Shown: one piece after another, positions 18,401-31,800 of the stretch
How the letters are laid out: each line of letters begins with the position of its first letter
How positions within the stretch are numbered: position 1 is the first letter of the stretch
Assembly: GCA_000181795.3 (NCBI GenBank)
Contig: CM012953.1
Location: 4,582,292-4,646,291 of the forward strand
DNA length: 64,000 bases
From: Trichinella spiralis
Taxonomy: Eukaryota; Nematoda; Enoplea; Trichinellida; Trichinellidae
Direction: 5' to 3'
The notes under the pieces: generated by a model
Seen by the model: only the letters and a program-made list of their open reading frames with translations
What the model was told of the DNA's origin: nothing
Database searches by the model: none
Made by a program: the position numbers and the translations under genes

Positions 18401-21400
18401 ATCGGCTTGGATTAAAATGGCTTGGTTGACTTGGAATGAATGAACGACAGAGTACGTTTGCAATTGCGAAAAAAGCGATCAATACCTAAATGCCAGCTTG
18501 CAGGCGTCCACTTGGAGCCTATTACTTTCTCCCGCCAAGTCATTATTGTCAATACTGACGATTAAGCAAGGAGCCTTTATTTGTTCATCACTGTTCACTG
18601 GTCACTCATCTGGCCTGGCTTTTAAACATATTTCTTACAGTAAAATATTCCACTGTCTGCTATTTGGGTAAGAAAATCAATTAACAGTCTTGATAATGGT
18701 AAGTGGGCAAACTTTAATATTCGATTTTTACGTGATTGCAATTTTACCTACGCTTTGAAATATCACTCTTTTTGGAGAATTTTCTTTCAAACTATAAATT
18801 CTGTGAGCTGCATAAATTTATAATTTTATTCCATTTGAAAAATTCTGTTATTTTTACAATAGCGATAAGACGTTTGAATTAAACATAGAATCATGCTTTT
18901 ATATATTAAAATCAAATATTTATGTACTATTGATTGATAGAAGCTAATCAACATCATCGTACCTCACTTCGAAATTCAAAACTGAACTTTGGTAGCAAAA
19001 GCATTCATTTCATTTAATGATTTGCAATTTTAGCTGTGAAACCACGTTCGAAAACTTTTCAATCAATTAAATTCCTATTGCTAAGATTCCCATTTAAGAT
19101 GCACAAATTTTTAAAAATTATTCGAATAATTATCAATTTTGTGTTTGTTATTGTAATTTCCATAGCAAAATGTTAAATAGTGGTATAAAATTTTGATGAA
19201 TTTTACAAAAATTTAATTACAATTTATTTTGCTGCTAACATGGACATTTGTTGATCAGATGATTATATTGACCATTGTGAAAGTCATATCATTTTTATTT
19301 CACATAAAAATATCAGTACTCTTTGAAGATTGATAATATTGCATTTCAAAACACTAGAAAGAAATATGTTTCACTTGATAATTCACAATCTTTTATTCAA
19401 AACGGGAAATACATTATTGAAAAATAATTTACAGTTAGCTAAAAGATAATTACAATGGTCTTCCATGAAAGTTGTTGAAGGACTACTTCTGGTGACACCA
19501 CCATTCCTGAGGGATTTAACTTATTTGTGTTGGCCAATTTTGAATTTAGAAATCAATATGTAAAAGTTGACAAGAATTTGACAAGCTGATTTCTATAAAG
19601 TGATTTTCAAGTTAGCGTTTCATCATGCGCATTATTTGTTGAATACTGTTTTTATTTTTAGAGCAGTTATACACAAATCAAACGTTGAATTTTGAAATCA
19701 TATAATTTATTGTTTCAAAATGGAATTCATAATTTATTCATATTTTCAGTTTTCTTTCAATCAATCCAATTTCAGAACTATTTGACTTTCCATTTACAGC
19801 ATATCACTTTAAAATGTTGCTTTCTTAGCGAATGATAAATTAAAATTTTCATTTATATCAGTAAACTTTTTAATCACTTGAATGATATATTTAGTAACGA
19901 TAAATTTTTTTGGATAAGCGCTAATTGTAATGAACCTCCTGAACGTTGATTAATGTTGATGCTTTTGTGACCATTATTGCATTAGTATGCATTATGATGA
20001 TATACTTTTTATTAAAAATTATCTTAGTTTTCTGCAGTGGTAATGCAATGGTTTTGTAATGTAATGAAATTGAATGAGCGTTAACAGTGATATAAAGAAA
20101 AAAGCTAATTTTGTCGTCAATCTTTGTTGATTTGTCATAATGGTCAACAATAAACAACAATGGATTAGGGTTGTGCATTTAAAATTGAAAACTTCTCTTA
20201 CACGGTCAAATTCATTATATCAATTTCAATAATGCACGTTTGCACTTTTGCAAGACTAACAATAGCTAATAGATCTTAATGAGATCAATATAACGCGAAT
20301 CAGTACTGCAATTCATGTTATGATAGCCATTTTCAAAGTAAATTTCAAATTACAAGATGCCATTTTGTCAATTTGTATGGCTTACTTTGATTTGCACTTA
20401 ATCATTGCATATTTTCAGCTTCTACACGACAAAATTGCTTAATAAATAAAAATTACTTTTTAAAAATGTTTTTACACAAAGACACTGTACAAAAACCGAA
20501 AATGAACCTTCTTTATTACTAAATGCTGCGCTTGTATTTACAAATGTAGTGAATCAAAAATTATTTAAGCGGTAGCTTTCATGCGATCTATAGTGTTGTT
20601 TGATAATTTCAGACTGTACATTTTTCAATATTATTAATTTTAATTATGAAAACTTGCAAATAAATAAAATTATTTTATAAAATTGTTTGGTTTGTTTCGA
20701 AATCCAAGAAATGAATTTCCAATTATAAGAAAAAAAATCTGCTATGGCATTTGTTTTCTCTTAAGTAGCATATTTATTAAAACGAAGCTTTAAACTACAA
20801 CCTGCTTGATATTACCATTTTCATTTCGACTGAATTTGATTTTAATGGCTAATTGATCTCAACGTGCAGTTTAACTGTAATTCTGAAAAATTTTCAATTT
20901 CGAATTAAGCAATTCTTTTTTTATAATAAAAAATAAGAAAATTATTTATTGATCAAATAAATGTTTGCTTTGTTGAATGAAATGCATAGTAAATTGCACT
21001 TTTGCAATTAATTTTTTTGCAGTATTTTTTGAGACTATTTTTCAATTGTTCTATTTCACTGACTGTTTTTTCTTCATTCAAGGCAAACAATAATGCTGCC
21101 ATTTCTATTTCAAGCGTGAAATAAGCAGCACATTTTTGTTTGAATAAGCTTTACTTTTTTATTTAATAAAAATTTGATTTTTATTTTTTTTAATTTTGCA
21201 TTATTTAAATTCTACCTCAGAAATGTCTCAGTTTTTGTTTTTCATTGTATTCAACATGTTAAAAACATGAATTACGCTTGAAAACTGTTCAAATGAATGC
21301 AAATATTGAATTGTAAAAAAATTAATTCTCATGTATAAAATGTGTATATTTATGAAAGCTTTTTTCAAGGATTCAATTTAAATTGATACCAGACATGTTA

Positions 21401-23861
21401 GGCAAATATTTGTTTTGTTCAATTTGAAATTGTCGCCACTCCACCAATTTGTACTTTGCTCACAATGGCACCATCTTTACTCTTTGTGTTGACATTTGTT
21501 TGCTTTCAAGCAACTTTATCGATTGATAACTTCTGATTGACCACCGCATTTATATGCATAATTGCTGTGCGTTTCGTTTGCCAATAAATTATAATTAATA
21601 TTACGTAAGTTCAGTTTTTAGTTTCATGATTTATGGTGTTTTGAGTGGTAAACGATGAATATGTCAAATTATTTCAATAATCACAATCCATCACTGTTTT
21701 CAACTCATTGATGTGTTCAGCGTACAGAGTTGGTGCAAAATCACCGACCAGATATTGCAAATGTTGTGCAAATCAGTATAACATTTTGAGGAACAAAAAC
21801 TCTTTCTCTGGCTTGTCGGTCTTGCTCAAATGCTGTTTACAGCTTTATTATTTCAATATATGAATGACGTATTAAGGCCTGTCAGCACATAGTTGATGAA
21901 TTTATTAGCTGATGATCTTTGTGTATAAGATTCATTGAAACTTGTGCCGCAATTGCCTGTTCAGCTCAAAAGTGTCACAAGCTGAACGCATGTGTGCTTC
22001 TTTCGTCAACTACCAACACAGCATGTTGAATTTGATGAATTTATATATTTCCTATTTTATTCATTGCTATTGTCTTTTCAGTAGATGTTGCAGAATTGCA
22101 TGAAACTTTGAAGAAAATTTATCGCTTTTACCTTAAGCAAAAGTAGCAGCAACAACAACAACAACAACAACTCTGTTATTTGTATGCTAACATTCTGTTA
22201 CGTAATTGTGTTTGATTTTTATACTTCGTGAACGAATATTTATTTTGAATATTTTAATTTTCAATGCTCTCGAAAAGCTGCAAAACTCTTTTTTCTGTGC
22301 AATTGAAAGATTAAACAATTTGAGCACGCAACAAATTTACAACCTTCGTGTTCAATTTTGTTTACAACTCCGCAAATGTGCTTAAAATCATAAGGTTAGA
22401 TTTTTATCTTATCGCAACTTTCAATTTTGTAATCGTGCTTGCTTGCTTGCTTGTTTTGAATGGTGAAGCTTTTTTTAATTTCTCGTTTATTTAAATGGAA
22501 TTCTATTTTTGAATATTACATAAACAGTGAACGATTTTGATTTATTCATTAATTGGCATCGATTTATTCGAAAATACATAATGCTGTACTGGTGGGGAGG
22601 GGTATATAAATATATTCTATTTTGATTTTTCAACTGTTTCTGTGTATTATATTGAAAAGGATACTTTTGCTTACACAGTAACACAATAGTACAGTTAGAA
22701 AATAATCAAAATTAAAAAAAACAATTCATGGTGTATTAGTTGCTTTAGATTTTTGCAAACTTCACTTATATGTATTGGTGTTTTGATATTCATTACAATT
22801 ATTTTCATAATATTTAATATGTTTTCTTTAATAATTAAGAAAAATGTCAGTTATTACAAGTTTGCACATCACTTGTAATTAAACATTTAACTTTAAATTG
22901 TTCTGCATTTTTTTTCTTTTTTTAATGTCCTACACGTAAAGCAATGTAATTTGTTATTGTTGAACATCATAATGAGCAGTCTAATTTATGATCTATCAAA
23001 TGTACATGATTTGTTTCAGTTGAAATTCTACTCACAAACCAAATTTAGCGTAAATTAACTCACTAAAGAAATTTTTTAAACTTCACATTAAATTTCATCA
23101 GACAATTAAACCATTTGATTAATTGATTTTTAATATAAACTTTTCAGCTATACTTTCAAAAGCAGCCTATTATTCAATGCAGCAAAGTAATAATGTCAAT
23201 TTTTATAGGGTCTTTTATATTTAGAACGTTCTTTTTTCAACAGTTTTTGGCTATTCTGTTGGCGATGAATTTGAAGAAGGTAGTTCTATGCAAGCATGTA
23301 AGCTTCGCGAACGTTTCCATATCGATCAAAATGAGCATTTGCAATTGCAGTAAATTTCAATTCGTAAAATGCTCATGTCGAATATTATTTTTCCAAAAAT
23401 AAATTATAATCAATTTATAAATTTATCGAAGCGGAACATGAAGCTGGTATTACGCACTGATTGTTGACGTGTTGAAAGCTTTTTCATATTTTCCATCTAG
23501 CTGACTGCACGGAATTTTTACGCATGCATATTTATTGTATGTGAATAGAATAGTACTGGCGCGCCCTTGGGAATGTATATTTTAGGTCATAGGTTTTTCT
23601 ATGGTAAATAGCTTAAAAATAATTCACCTGACCGGGAAACTATTTTTAATATAGAAGTAGTCTCGCTTGCCTTTTTGGCTTGGTTAATAGCTTCCGTTGA
23701 AGGTGGTGGGTGTGCTTGACCTCAGTCCCAGGAACGGTATTTTATTATCTGTTCAGTTCAACGACAGAAGGTCAACGTCATGGATATAAATTTTCATTCA
23801 CTTTGACGGACAGTTTGTGGTAAAAATTCTTTCAGTTTATTAATGCGCCGGTATTTTTCAG
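15404..23861. other. Long gene-poor region, possible promoter and 5' exon of the CAP-Gly gene
   Basis: I found no exon with family similarity, no tRNA and no transposon-like open frame in these 8.5 kb. The coding sequence starting at 23,862 follows a splice acceptor and has no in-frame ATG before its domain, so at least one upstream exon must lie here. One candidate is a short ATG segment ending in a donor near 23,280 (MNLKK, phase 0), but this is weak. About 18,290-18,620 is more complex than the surrounding AT-rich DNA. A short CAA run lies near 22,150-22,172. Confidence 0.5.
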
Positions 23862-26800
23862 GATGGAAAAGGTGGTGGCTTTCAGTCGCACCTTCGACGG
23901 CCGTCCCAATTCAGACGTAACAAACCTGCTGACATCATCCCAACTGCAGTTGCAAGCAAATTGCCAACACTAGATGGCATCAGCGTGCCACGAGCTGCTC
24001 CAAACCAATCAACATTGATCCCAGTGGAACAGCTTTTGTCCAGCACTTTTGAAAAGCATATCGGAAATCGTGTACGTGTGGCAGGTGAAAAAGCCGGCTG
24101 GTTGCGCTATATTGGCACTGTTCAGGGTAGAGAAGGGTTCTACTGTGGAATAGAATTGGACGAGCCTATCGGTAGTCACGACGGTGCTCTGAACGGGATT
24201 CGCTATTTTCAGACCAATCCCAACCGTGCCATCTTTGCACCGTTGGATCGTGTGGAAGTGATCGTGGACCATAAGCCGTCGTTCAAGCCCGTAGACTGTT
24301 GGATGAACGACGTGGAACCATTGTTAATCAGTAGCTGTTGTTCAGAGGATCCAAATTCAGACCTGATGGTTCAGTCTGACATATCGTTGGCCGGAAGCCC
24401 ACCTGCCAACAGTAGTTTACTTTCAGCTGATTTGACAACGCCTTATCAAGCCACATCTGAAGCTGACCTATTTTCGGCTGTTGACGTGCAAAAATCACCA
24501 TCAACATCAGTGGACAACAACGGCAGCTCTAGCAAAGAGTGGAGCAAAGAAACAGCAGCAGTTGTTAGCGTTTGTCCTGCTGTCGACGATTTGAATGTGA
24601 CGATTACAGTCGACGTCGCGGATCAGCAATTGAATCAGCATACTGTTTGTTTTCAGTCAGCTGAAAATTCAAAGCCACCTTCATACTGTAACAGTGACGA
24701 CATTCAGTCTGAGCTAATCAAATCAGATGACGATGATCAGCAACAGCTATCTACATTCGACAATAAAATGGTGAACATACTGACATCTTGCGACAATACC
24801 ACCTCTTCTCAGTCCACCTCGTCGGCTACTACAACACTGTCCACTGACGAGGCTGTTGTACGCAAGGAATTGTTGGTGCCGAGTGAAAATAAGAAAATCA
24901 AGTACGAACCTAACAAAATGACAATAAAATCATCGGATAGCGCGAAACGAATTTCCATGGCGAAAGTGACGCCAAATAGAACCCAAGTTCGAACTATTCA
25001 ACGCGTGCCATCGAAACCATCTAAGCACGCCGAAATTATGGCTAAATTGAAAGAAAGCATTAAGCAGGACAAAGAAAAAGGGAAAAAAGAAATAAAAAGT
25101 CGCATTGCACAAAGCATCCAGGTGAAGCCGACTGCTAAAATCACTGCAGCTTCACAAAACAATAGTAAGCAATAGAATCTTTCCTGTCCAAATATGATTT
25201 TAATTTATTTTCTCAATTCACATTTGCAAAAAATGAAATTTTCAAAACGTATTTTATTATTACGTAACACTTTCTATATTATGTCGAGAATGCTCAGATA
25301 AGCGTTCTTATTCAAGTTATATATATATACGTATATAACATCTATATATATATATATTTATTTATCAACGGGAAAGATGTTTTCTTAAAATGAAAATGCG
25401 CAGTTCAAAAAACCTATACAATTTATACCTTTGCATTACAATGCTTGTATAGGATTTCTTCTTTATGCGTTACGTTGATCAACCCCTTTAGGCTATTGAA
25501 GCTAGTTCTGTTGGAAAAGTGTTGTTTCGCAAGTTGTTTGCAACCGCTTTTAATGCTGATTATTAGAAACAAACAAGTTTTAAAAATTGACATATACTTG
25601 CAAACTTGTTTAGTATATAAATACACAAACTTTACACTATAAGAGAATTGCTCGTAACAAAAAATGTTATTTAACAAATGCAAATATGGACAGCAATAAA
25701 AATGCATTAATAAACAAGTAAATTGAGAATTTTAGCAATAGGCTGGGGTAATTGTTTTGAAAAGAAACCGTTCTGGGGGCTTGGATAGTAGCAATAAATT
25801 AATTCACTGCAGCAGATTTTTGATGCGAAAAATTGCATGCAACATTTTTCAAGATAAACAGCTTTTCAAATGCTAAATTCAATAATATATTTAGAACCTT
25901 GTTATCATCTGTCTATTAAAATAGTGTTGCTGTTATGTGATTTTCAAATATTGAGCTTTTATTACCAGTAAATGTTTACAGTATCAATTCGAAGATGGAG
26001 AGCTTTTTTGTTTATATAAACATTACACGCACCTTGATACTTTGTTAACATTTTTTATTTTAAAATTTCAATTTTTTTTGTTAATGATTGTCAGTCACAA
26101 ATGTAATCTAGTTAGTAGTGATAAAAAAGGTTAATATTAGTTTAGCCTTTCTTTAAATAATAGATAAAGTATAAATTGCGGCGATAAATCTTATCGAATG
26201 TTAGCTGACAACTTTACTTTTGCAATCAAATTAGTATTAAAGATTTTTTAATGATTACGTTCTTCTTTCACTAATATGATACATGCAAGTTGTTTTTTTC
26301 ACATTTAATTTTTATAATTTAATTTTACAATGAAATATGTTTTTTAAATATTATTATAGTTTTTTCCATTTAATGTATGCTTCCAGGGAAACTTTAAAAC
26401 TGTGCTTTTATTACAATGAATTTTAATATTTCATACGTTTTTAATATTTTGCATGTGCTAAAGGGAAAATTTTTATTTGTGCTAGGAGCTGAACAGTTTC
26501 CTTCGTCAAAGCAGTCAAGTCAAGAAAGTTCTTCTTCAAACGAAGCTTGTCATAGTGAAAACCCCACGAAAGGTAATTGAAAAATGAAATTATACAATCA
26601 ATTATTAACATATTTTATGTTCAAAATTTAATTTGATATTTATTTATATTTTTTTGATTTTTATTGGTAATTTCAGTCTTTAATAGATGAGCAATATTTT
26701 AAAGTGAAGCAATTTTCCTTGTAAAATTATTACTTTGCTATTGCAAAATTTTTACCCAAAAGAAAGTCATTCAGTGTATGGAAACTGCTTTTCAGCTTCA

Positions 26801-26935
26801 GGTGTGACAGTCAGAAATAGATCTGCCAATGATATCAACAAGCACATCCCATCTACTAAACGATCCGACATGGTTCCAAAACTACGGGCACAAAGTGAGC
26901 TTTTTCTTTTTTTATTTCAAATCAAAGTTCAATAA
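23862..26935 (+). CDS. CAP-Gly domain protein (5' incomplete)
   Basis: Microtubule plus-end or tubulin-tail binding protein of the CLIP/CAP-Gly type, acting at the cytoskeleton. Exon 23862-25164 begins in phase 0 after TTTTTCAG and encodes the CAP-Gly domain (about 24,050-24,280): GNRVRVAGEKAGWLRYIGTV, CGIELDEPIGSHDGALNG, IRYFQTNPNRAIFAPLDRV. The usual GKNDG tubulin-binding motif reads GSHDG, with the Lys replaced. A long Ser/Thr/Asp-rich linker and then a basic, Lys-rich segment (AEIMAKLKESIKQDKEKGKKEIKSR) follow. Exons 26486-26572 and about 26796-26894 join in phase (both phase 1) and add a low-complexity, basic tail (NDINKHIPSTKRSDMVPKLRAQ). If the donor at 26,895 is not used, the frame stops at 26,935 with AATAAA overlapping; if it is used, the protein may continue into the MTUS-like exons. 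The true start codon is upstream and unseen. Confidence 0.75.
25318..25361. repeat. AT-rich simple repeat
   Basis: Two TATA runs in the intron after the CAP-Gly exon. Simple sequence only. Confidence 0.8.
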
Positions 26936-28859
26936 AAATAATGAAATATGATCATTTATTACTGGTAATTATTATCATTGTGTTTTTCTTTTAGTCTAGT
27001 GCACTGTTGGATGTTTAATTGTAAATTATTGTATAGGGCAGTTTAATTAATTAATTTAATTGGACACTTTAAAAAGGGGAACGGTGATAATGATGAATGT
27101 ACAGAAGTTTGCAATTATTTCAGTCATGCTTTTTTTTATTTACATTAAAAAGCAATTTCATTTTTAATTATATCATAACAGGGCGATGAACAAAAATAAA
27201 CTTTTTAATATTGATTAATTACTCGTTGCTGATGTTCATGCTGAGATTGCCTGTTGATTTTAAATTCAGGTTATTGAGACATTTTACTTTTTCAAAAATT
27301 GTAGAGATTTTTATTAGGATCTCATGCGTGTTGTATTGGAAAAAAATTTTTTTCATCACTTAATAAAATGTATTATTTAAAAAAATTAAAATACGATAAA
27401 ATGTCGTCAGTTATTCTCATTAATAGAAATGATTTGCTTGCCATGATGACAAATATATTACATTGATACGGATATTTATATTTTTTGATTTATGTTGATG
27501 TCAAGTTTAACATTATATTTAGAATATGAATGTAAATGTTAAAAACTTTGACAATGCATTTATTTTTTGTTTTTAATATAAGGAAATTTTCAATATTTTT
27601 TACGTTCATCCTCATCATGTTTTTATGTTCATCCCTTTATGCGAATTATTTTGTAATGATAATAGAATCTCTCATGGTAGTGAGCTAATATGCATGTGCA
27701 GTGTTTTGATAGCAGTTATAAGCATTCTGACTGTAAATTATTGCACATATTTTATTAATATTTGAAATGTTTCATTTACAGCATTCAGTGCTTATTTTTG
27801 ACGCTTATGTTTCAATAATATTATTATAGTATAAATTATTTTTATGAATATGAAAGCGAAAATGCAACTCTTTAACTTGTAATCAACATGGTCTGGGGAG
27901 GTTTTTTGTCGTTTCTACGAATTATCATCCACCATGTTATTGCATTGTCCACAATGATTTTAATATTGAAAGCAAGTGTTGATTATTTAAGCAAAATTTT
28001 AATGGAATTTATTATTTATAATAAATTATTTGTTTGTTATGATTAGTTGACATTTGCAATTTGCCATTTTTCTATGCACATACACACACACATTCGGATG
28101 TACAAAATGTTTACTAGTGGTGCAAGGCGTGATCGTGATCTTTTACTGCATTTTTCTAAGACAACTGGCAGATGAGAAGATTTCTTTTTGCAAAAGCTTT
28201 CACTAGTTTTCAACTTGCGCAAATTTATGATATTTATCAATATTCATATGACACTTGCACATGTTCATTATTGCAATGTTTGCTGTTTTGCTGCTCGTTG
28301 CTGGCAAACAGCTGCACTGGCCATTCATTTAGATTTTGAAAATGTTCACTTCTTTCAAACATCCTGTGTCTTGTGCATAACTTTTCAACTGCAAGTTTAA
28401 TCCTTAAAATAAAAAAAAACAAAATAGTATTATCATTCACTTTCTCAGCATTAATTATACTTCAACTTTTGTAAATTATACTTTTTAAATTATCATGATA
28501 TTTTGACATTATTGACAACTTTATGGTTGTGATTTTCAACCACGATCCTTCACCGCCGAAGGTCGTTCTTGTCCCCTGCTTGCATAGTTTACTGGTTTTT
28601 ATTGCCAGCAAAAAGGGTTTTGGATTTATTTCAGGCCGTTTTGATGACGCGTTTGTAGAAGCGACCAGTTTTTATCGTTATAACCCAAACAGCGCAGTTT
28701 CGTGCTTTCACTGTGGTGCTCTCTGCTGGTGCCGCATGCGTGAATATACTAGTAACAGTAATAATAAGAATATTAGTGACTATTTAGCCGATGAGGCTTT
28801 ATTGATTGATTTGCATCAAATCCTTGCTCTGCATTTTTTTTCCTCCACTTCTTCCCCTC

Positions 28860-31800
28860 ATGTATTCCTCATATTTCAAGTCTAGTTCATTATCATCTTC
28901 TTCTGCATCATTGTCATCCTCGTCACCATCCTCGTCGAAATACAATTCTTTAATTTTAACAAGGACTCGATCTTCTGTTGGCAAATCGGTTCAAACTGTA
29001 ACCAAATTGCCCACATTCACTAGTTCAGTTGTTTTACGAGATTCTGCATATTCTTCAAATATGACAAATGATCGAATTGGATACACTCCAACAAGGTCTT
29101 CTTCGTACACGTTGCGTAAGTGTTTCGTTGCAGCAATAAAATGATAATATAATTCCAGTAATAAAAAAATGAACATCAATAAAAATCTTTGAAATATGCT
29201 TATTTTATTTTATTTTATTTTTCAAATTTTCATTTAAGATCCAGTGAGCAGCAGGTTTGTTCAATCTTTTCAACCTGCGGTCAGTTCGAAAAAAGAGCCT
29301 GCTTCTGCAGCAGTGGTGAAACGTTCCGGCAACGGTCCGCTTGCTACTGGTAATAAGCGAGGTGTTGCAAAGGCTCCTCCAGTGTTGGAAAAGAGAAATT
29401 CCACCTCCATCAAGCGCATGGTAGATGAGCACAAGTACCAAGAAATCGTCAAAGGCTTTCTCGCTTTATCAGTCACGTTTAACCACTATCAAGATCACGT
29501 ATGCTGATTGACAATCTGGACTGTGGGATTCCGGATATTTTGACACTTCTGTTATTATTTCAGCTTATTCCAGTTTTGCATCAACGAAATGCCAACGTTA
29601 AAAATGAATTAGACAAATTAAAAGCCGCTTTCGGTAATGATAGCTTTTTATCTATTTACCTTTTTCTTTTTGTTGATTCTTGTAATTTTTTGTCGATGAG
29701 AAATTGCATCTGTTTATCTATCGGTTGTTCTATTTTCTTGAACAATTAAATCACATTTTACTTAATGCTGTAGGGTAGCAAAGTTAACATCTGGACAACT
29801 AACTACTGAACGTACAAAATTAGAAAACAAATAAATCTTGAAGCTTTTTGTTTTGTCATGTTATTCAAGGTGAATTAATTTAAACTTTAAATATTCTGGA
29901 CAGGTTTCAATATTGTTGTTTTTTCTTATAACTATACAAACCGTACTCTGAATTCTTTTTCACCAACTAGCCAACTATTGCTAATAATAATTGCATTATT
30001 ATTAAGAAAAAATCTGTAGCTTTTCTTATTTGTAACAGTTTTTCGGCAGTTGTATTATATAGGATATAGCAATGAACAAAAACAAAGCATTTTTTTCAAA
30101 AAAAATATCTATTCTATTATTAAAGCAGAAGAAAAAGCATCTCTCTGATATTGATTTACACATGAATGAAGATAATGAAATTTCGCTCTCTTTTTCTCTT
30201 TTTATTCGTAATATAAATTATAATGTTCTCTTTTTGTTGCTTAATTGTTTATGCGAAATTTTTTAAAGATTTAATTATTTAAATACATCAAATAAGTAAG
30301 TAATTTTTGCATTACTTGAAATAAGCATCAAAAAAATGTTTCAGTACTGAAGTTATAGTCAATTTTAAAATGTTCTCTTTTAAGAAAGTACCGTTTGTGA
30401 GTACGAAAAAATTAAAAAAGAAAGGGAAGAACTCTGCAAGCAACATGCTAAAACGATTGATGAATTGAATGAAAAGCATGAAGAAGCTATTCGATGCTTA
30501 GAAATTGCCTTAAAACAAGAACATGACCAACATTTAAAGCAAAGTGAGTTAGCACACGTATTTTAATTGATGTTTAAAAGTGCACACCTGTTGAAATTGC
30601 ATTGCTTGAAATGCTTTAATGCAATTTATTTATACAGCTGTTCTGTTCTGTAACTCAAAATTTTGGTAAAGAGTTTTTAAACATTGGTATAATAGTGAAA
30701 GTTTTCTAAAATCAATTGCATAATGAAAACTTTATATGATTTCTTTTTAAAAAAATTAATCGAAACATGTATAATGATGCTTTTAGTTTGTGAAGACAAT
30801 GAAAAAATTTTGGATAAGCTAAGAAGTACTTTTGATGAAAAGGTAAGTAATAAGGTTTTTAACTTAATTTCAAATATTCTTAACACCGTTTATTTTGAAA
30901 TAAATGCTATTAGTAGATATACTTTTTTACTGATTATTATTATAAGACAGTCTTTCTTAAAATGAAACTTGTTGTGAACATTAAATAATAACAAGAAATG
31001 AATACTGTATAGACGAAGACGAATTTGTTGCCGGACATGAGGATAGCTGTTAAAATGAACATATTTGACGATGTGCAGAAAAAAATTTTTTATTTTTAAA
31101 ATTTGTGTTCTTAAAATAATTTCTATGCATTTAAACGTGCATTTCAATTTTGTTTACTGTCATGTATTAAAAAAATATTTTTCCTCAAAACCCAACATAT
31201 TGTTTTGATTAAAACGGGGGTTAACTGTTCGTTAAACGCATCTTCGTCATCTGTCGGTATTCCTGAAAGGTAAATCTTTAATACGACTCTTTGAGTTGTA
31301 TTGAATTTTTGTCTTGGAAATCCTTTGTGGATTTCCGTTATTTACCCCATTTTAAGGAAGATACGTGTGGTATATATACTGTACGGGTATTATATACTGC
31401 ATGGATCTTATGCACGAATGCAGTCGTGATCTTTTTACAAATATTTTTCACAATTATGTTGAATTTTTGTTGTGGAAATCCCTTGTGGATTTCTACATTA
31501 TTTTATGTTATTTTTACATTATTTTTTTGTATTTTTTTACTAGTATTAACTGCAGGGATCTTATGGAGAATACTAGCACATTTTTATTTTTGATAATTGC
31601 ATTCATTTTTCTGTTGGAAATCCGTTGTGGATTTTTGCATTATTTTTTTAACATTATTAACTACAAGGATCTTGTGGAGAATACTAGGACAGATTTTTAT
31701 TCTTAAATGTTTTTGACAGTTACGTTGAATTTTTATCGTGGAAATCTCTTATGGATTTCTACATTATTTTATTTTATTTTATTTTATTTTTACATTATTT

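Noticed and set aside
28523-28885. 120-codon plus-strand frame with several Cys residues (CFHCGALCWC)
   Set aside because: No known domain fits, and it lacks a donor in the needed phase. It remains only as a possible exon in the CAP-Gly/MTUS question.
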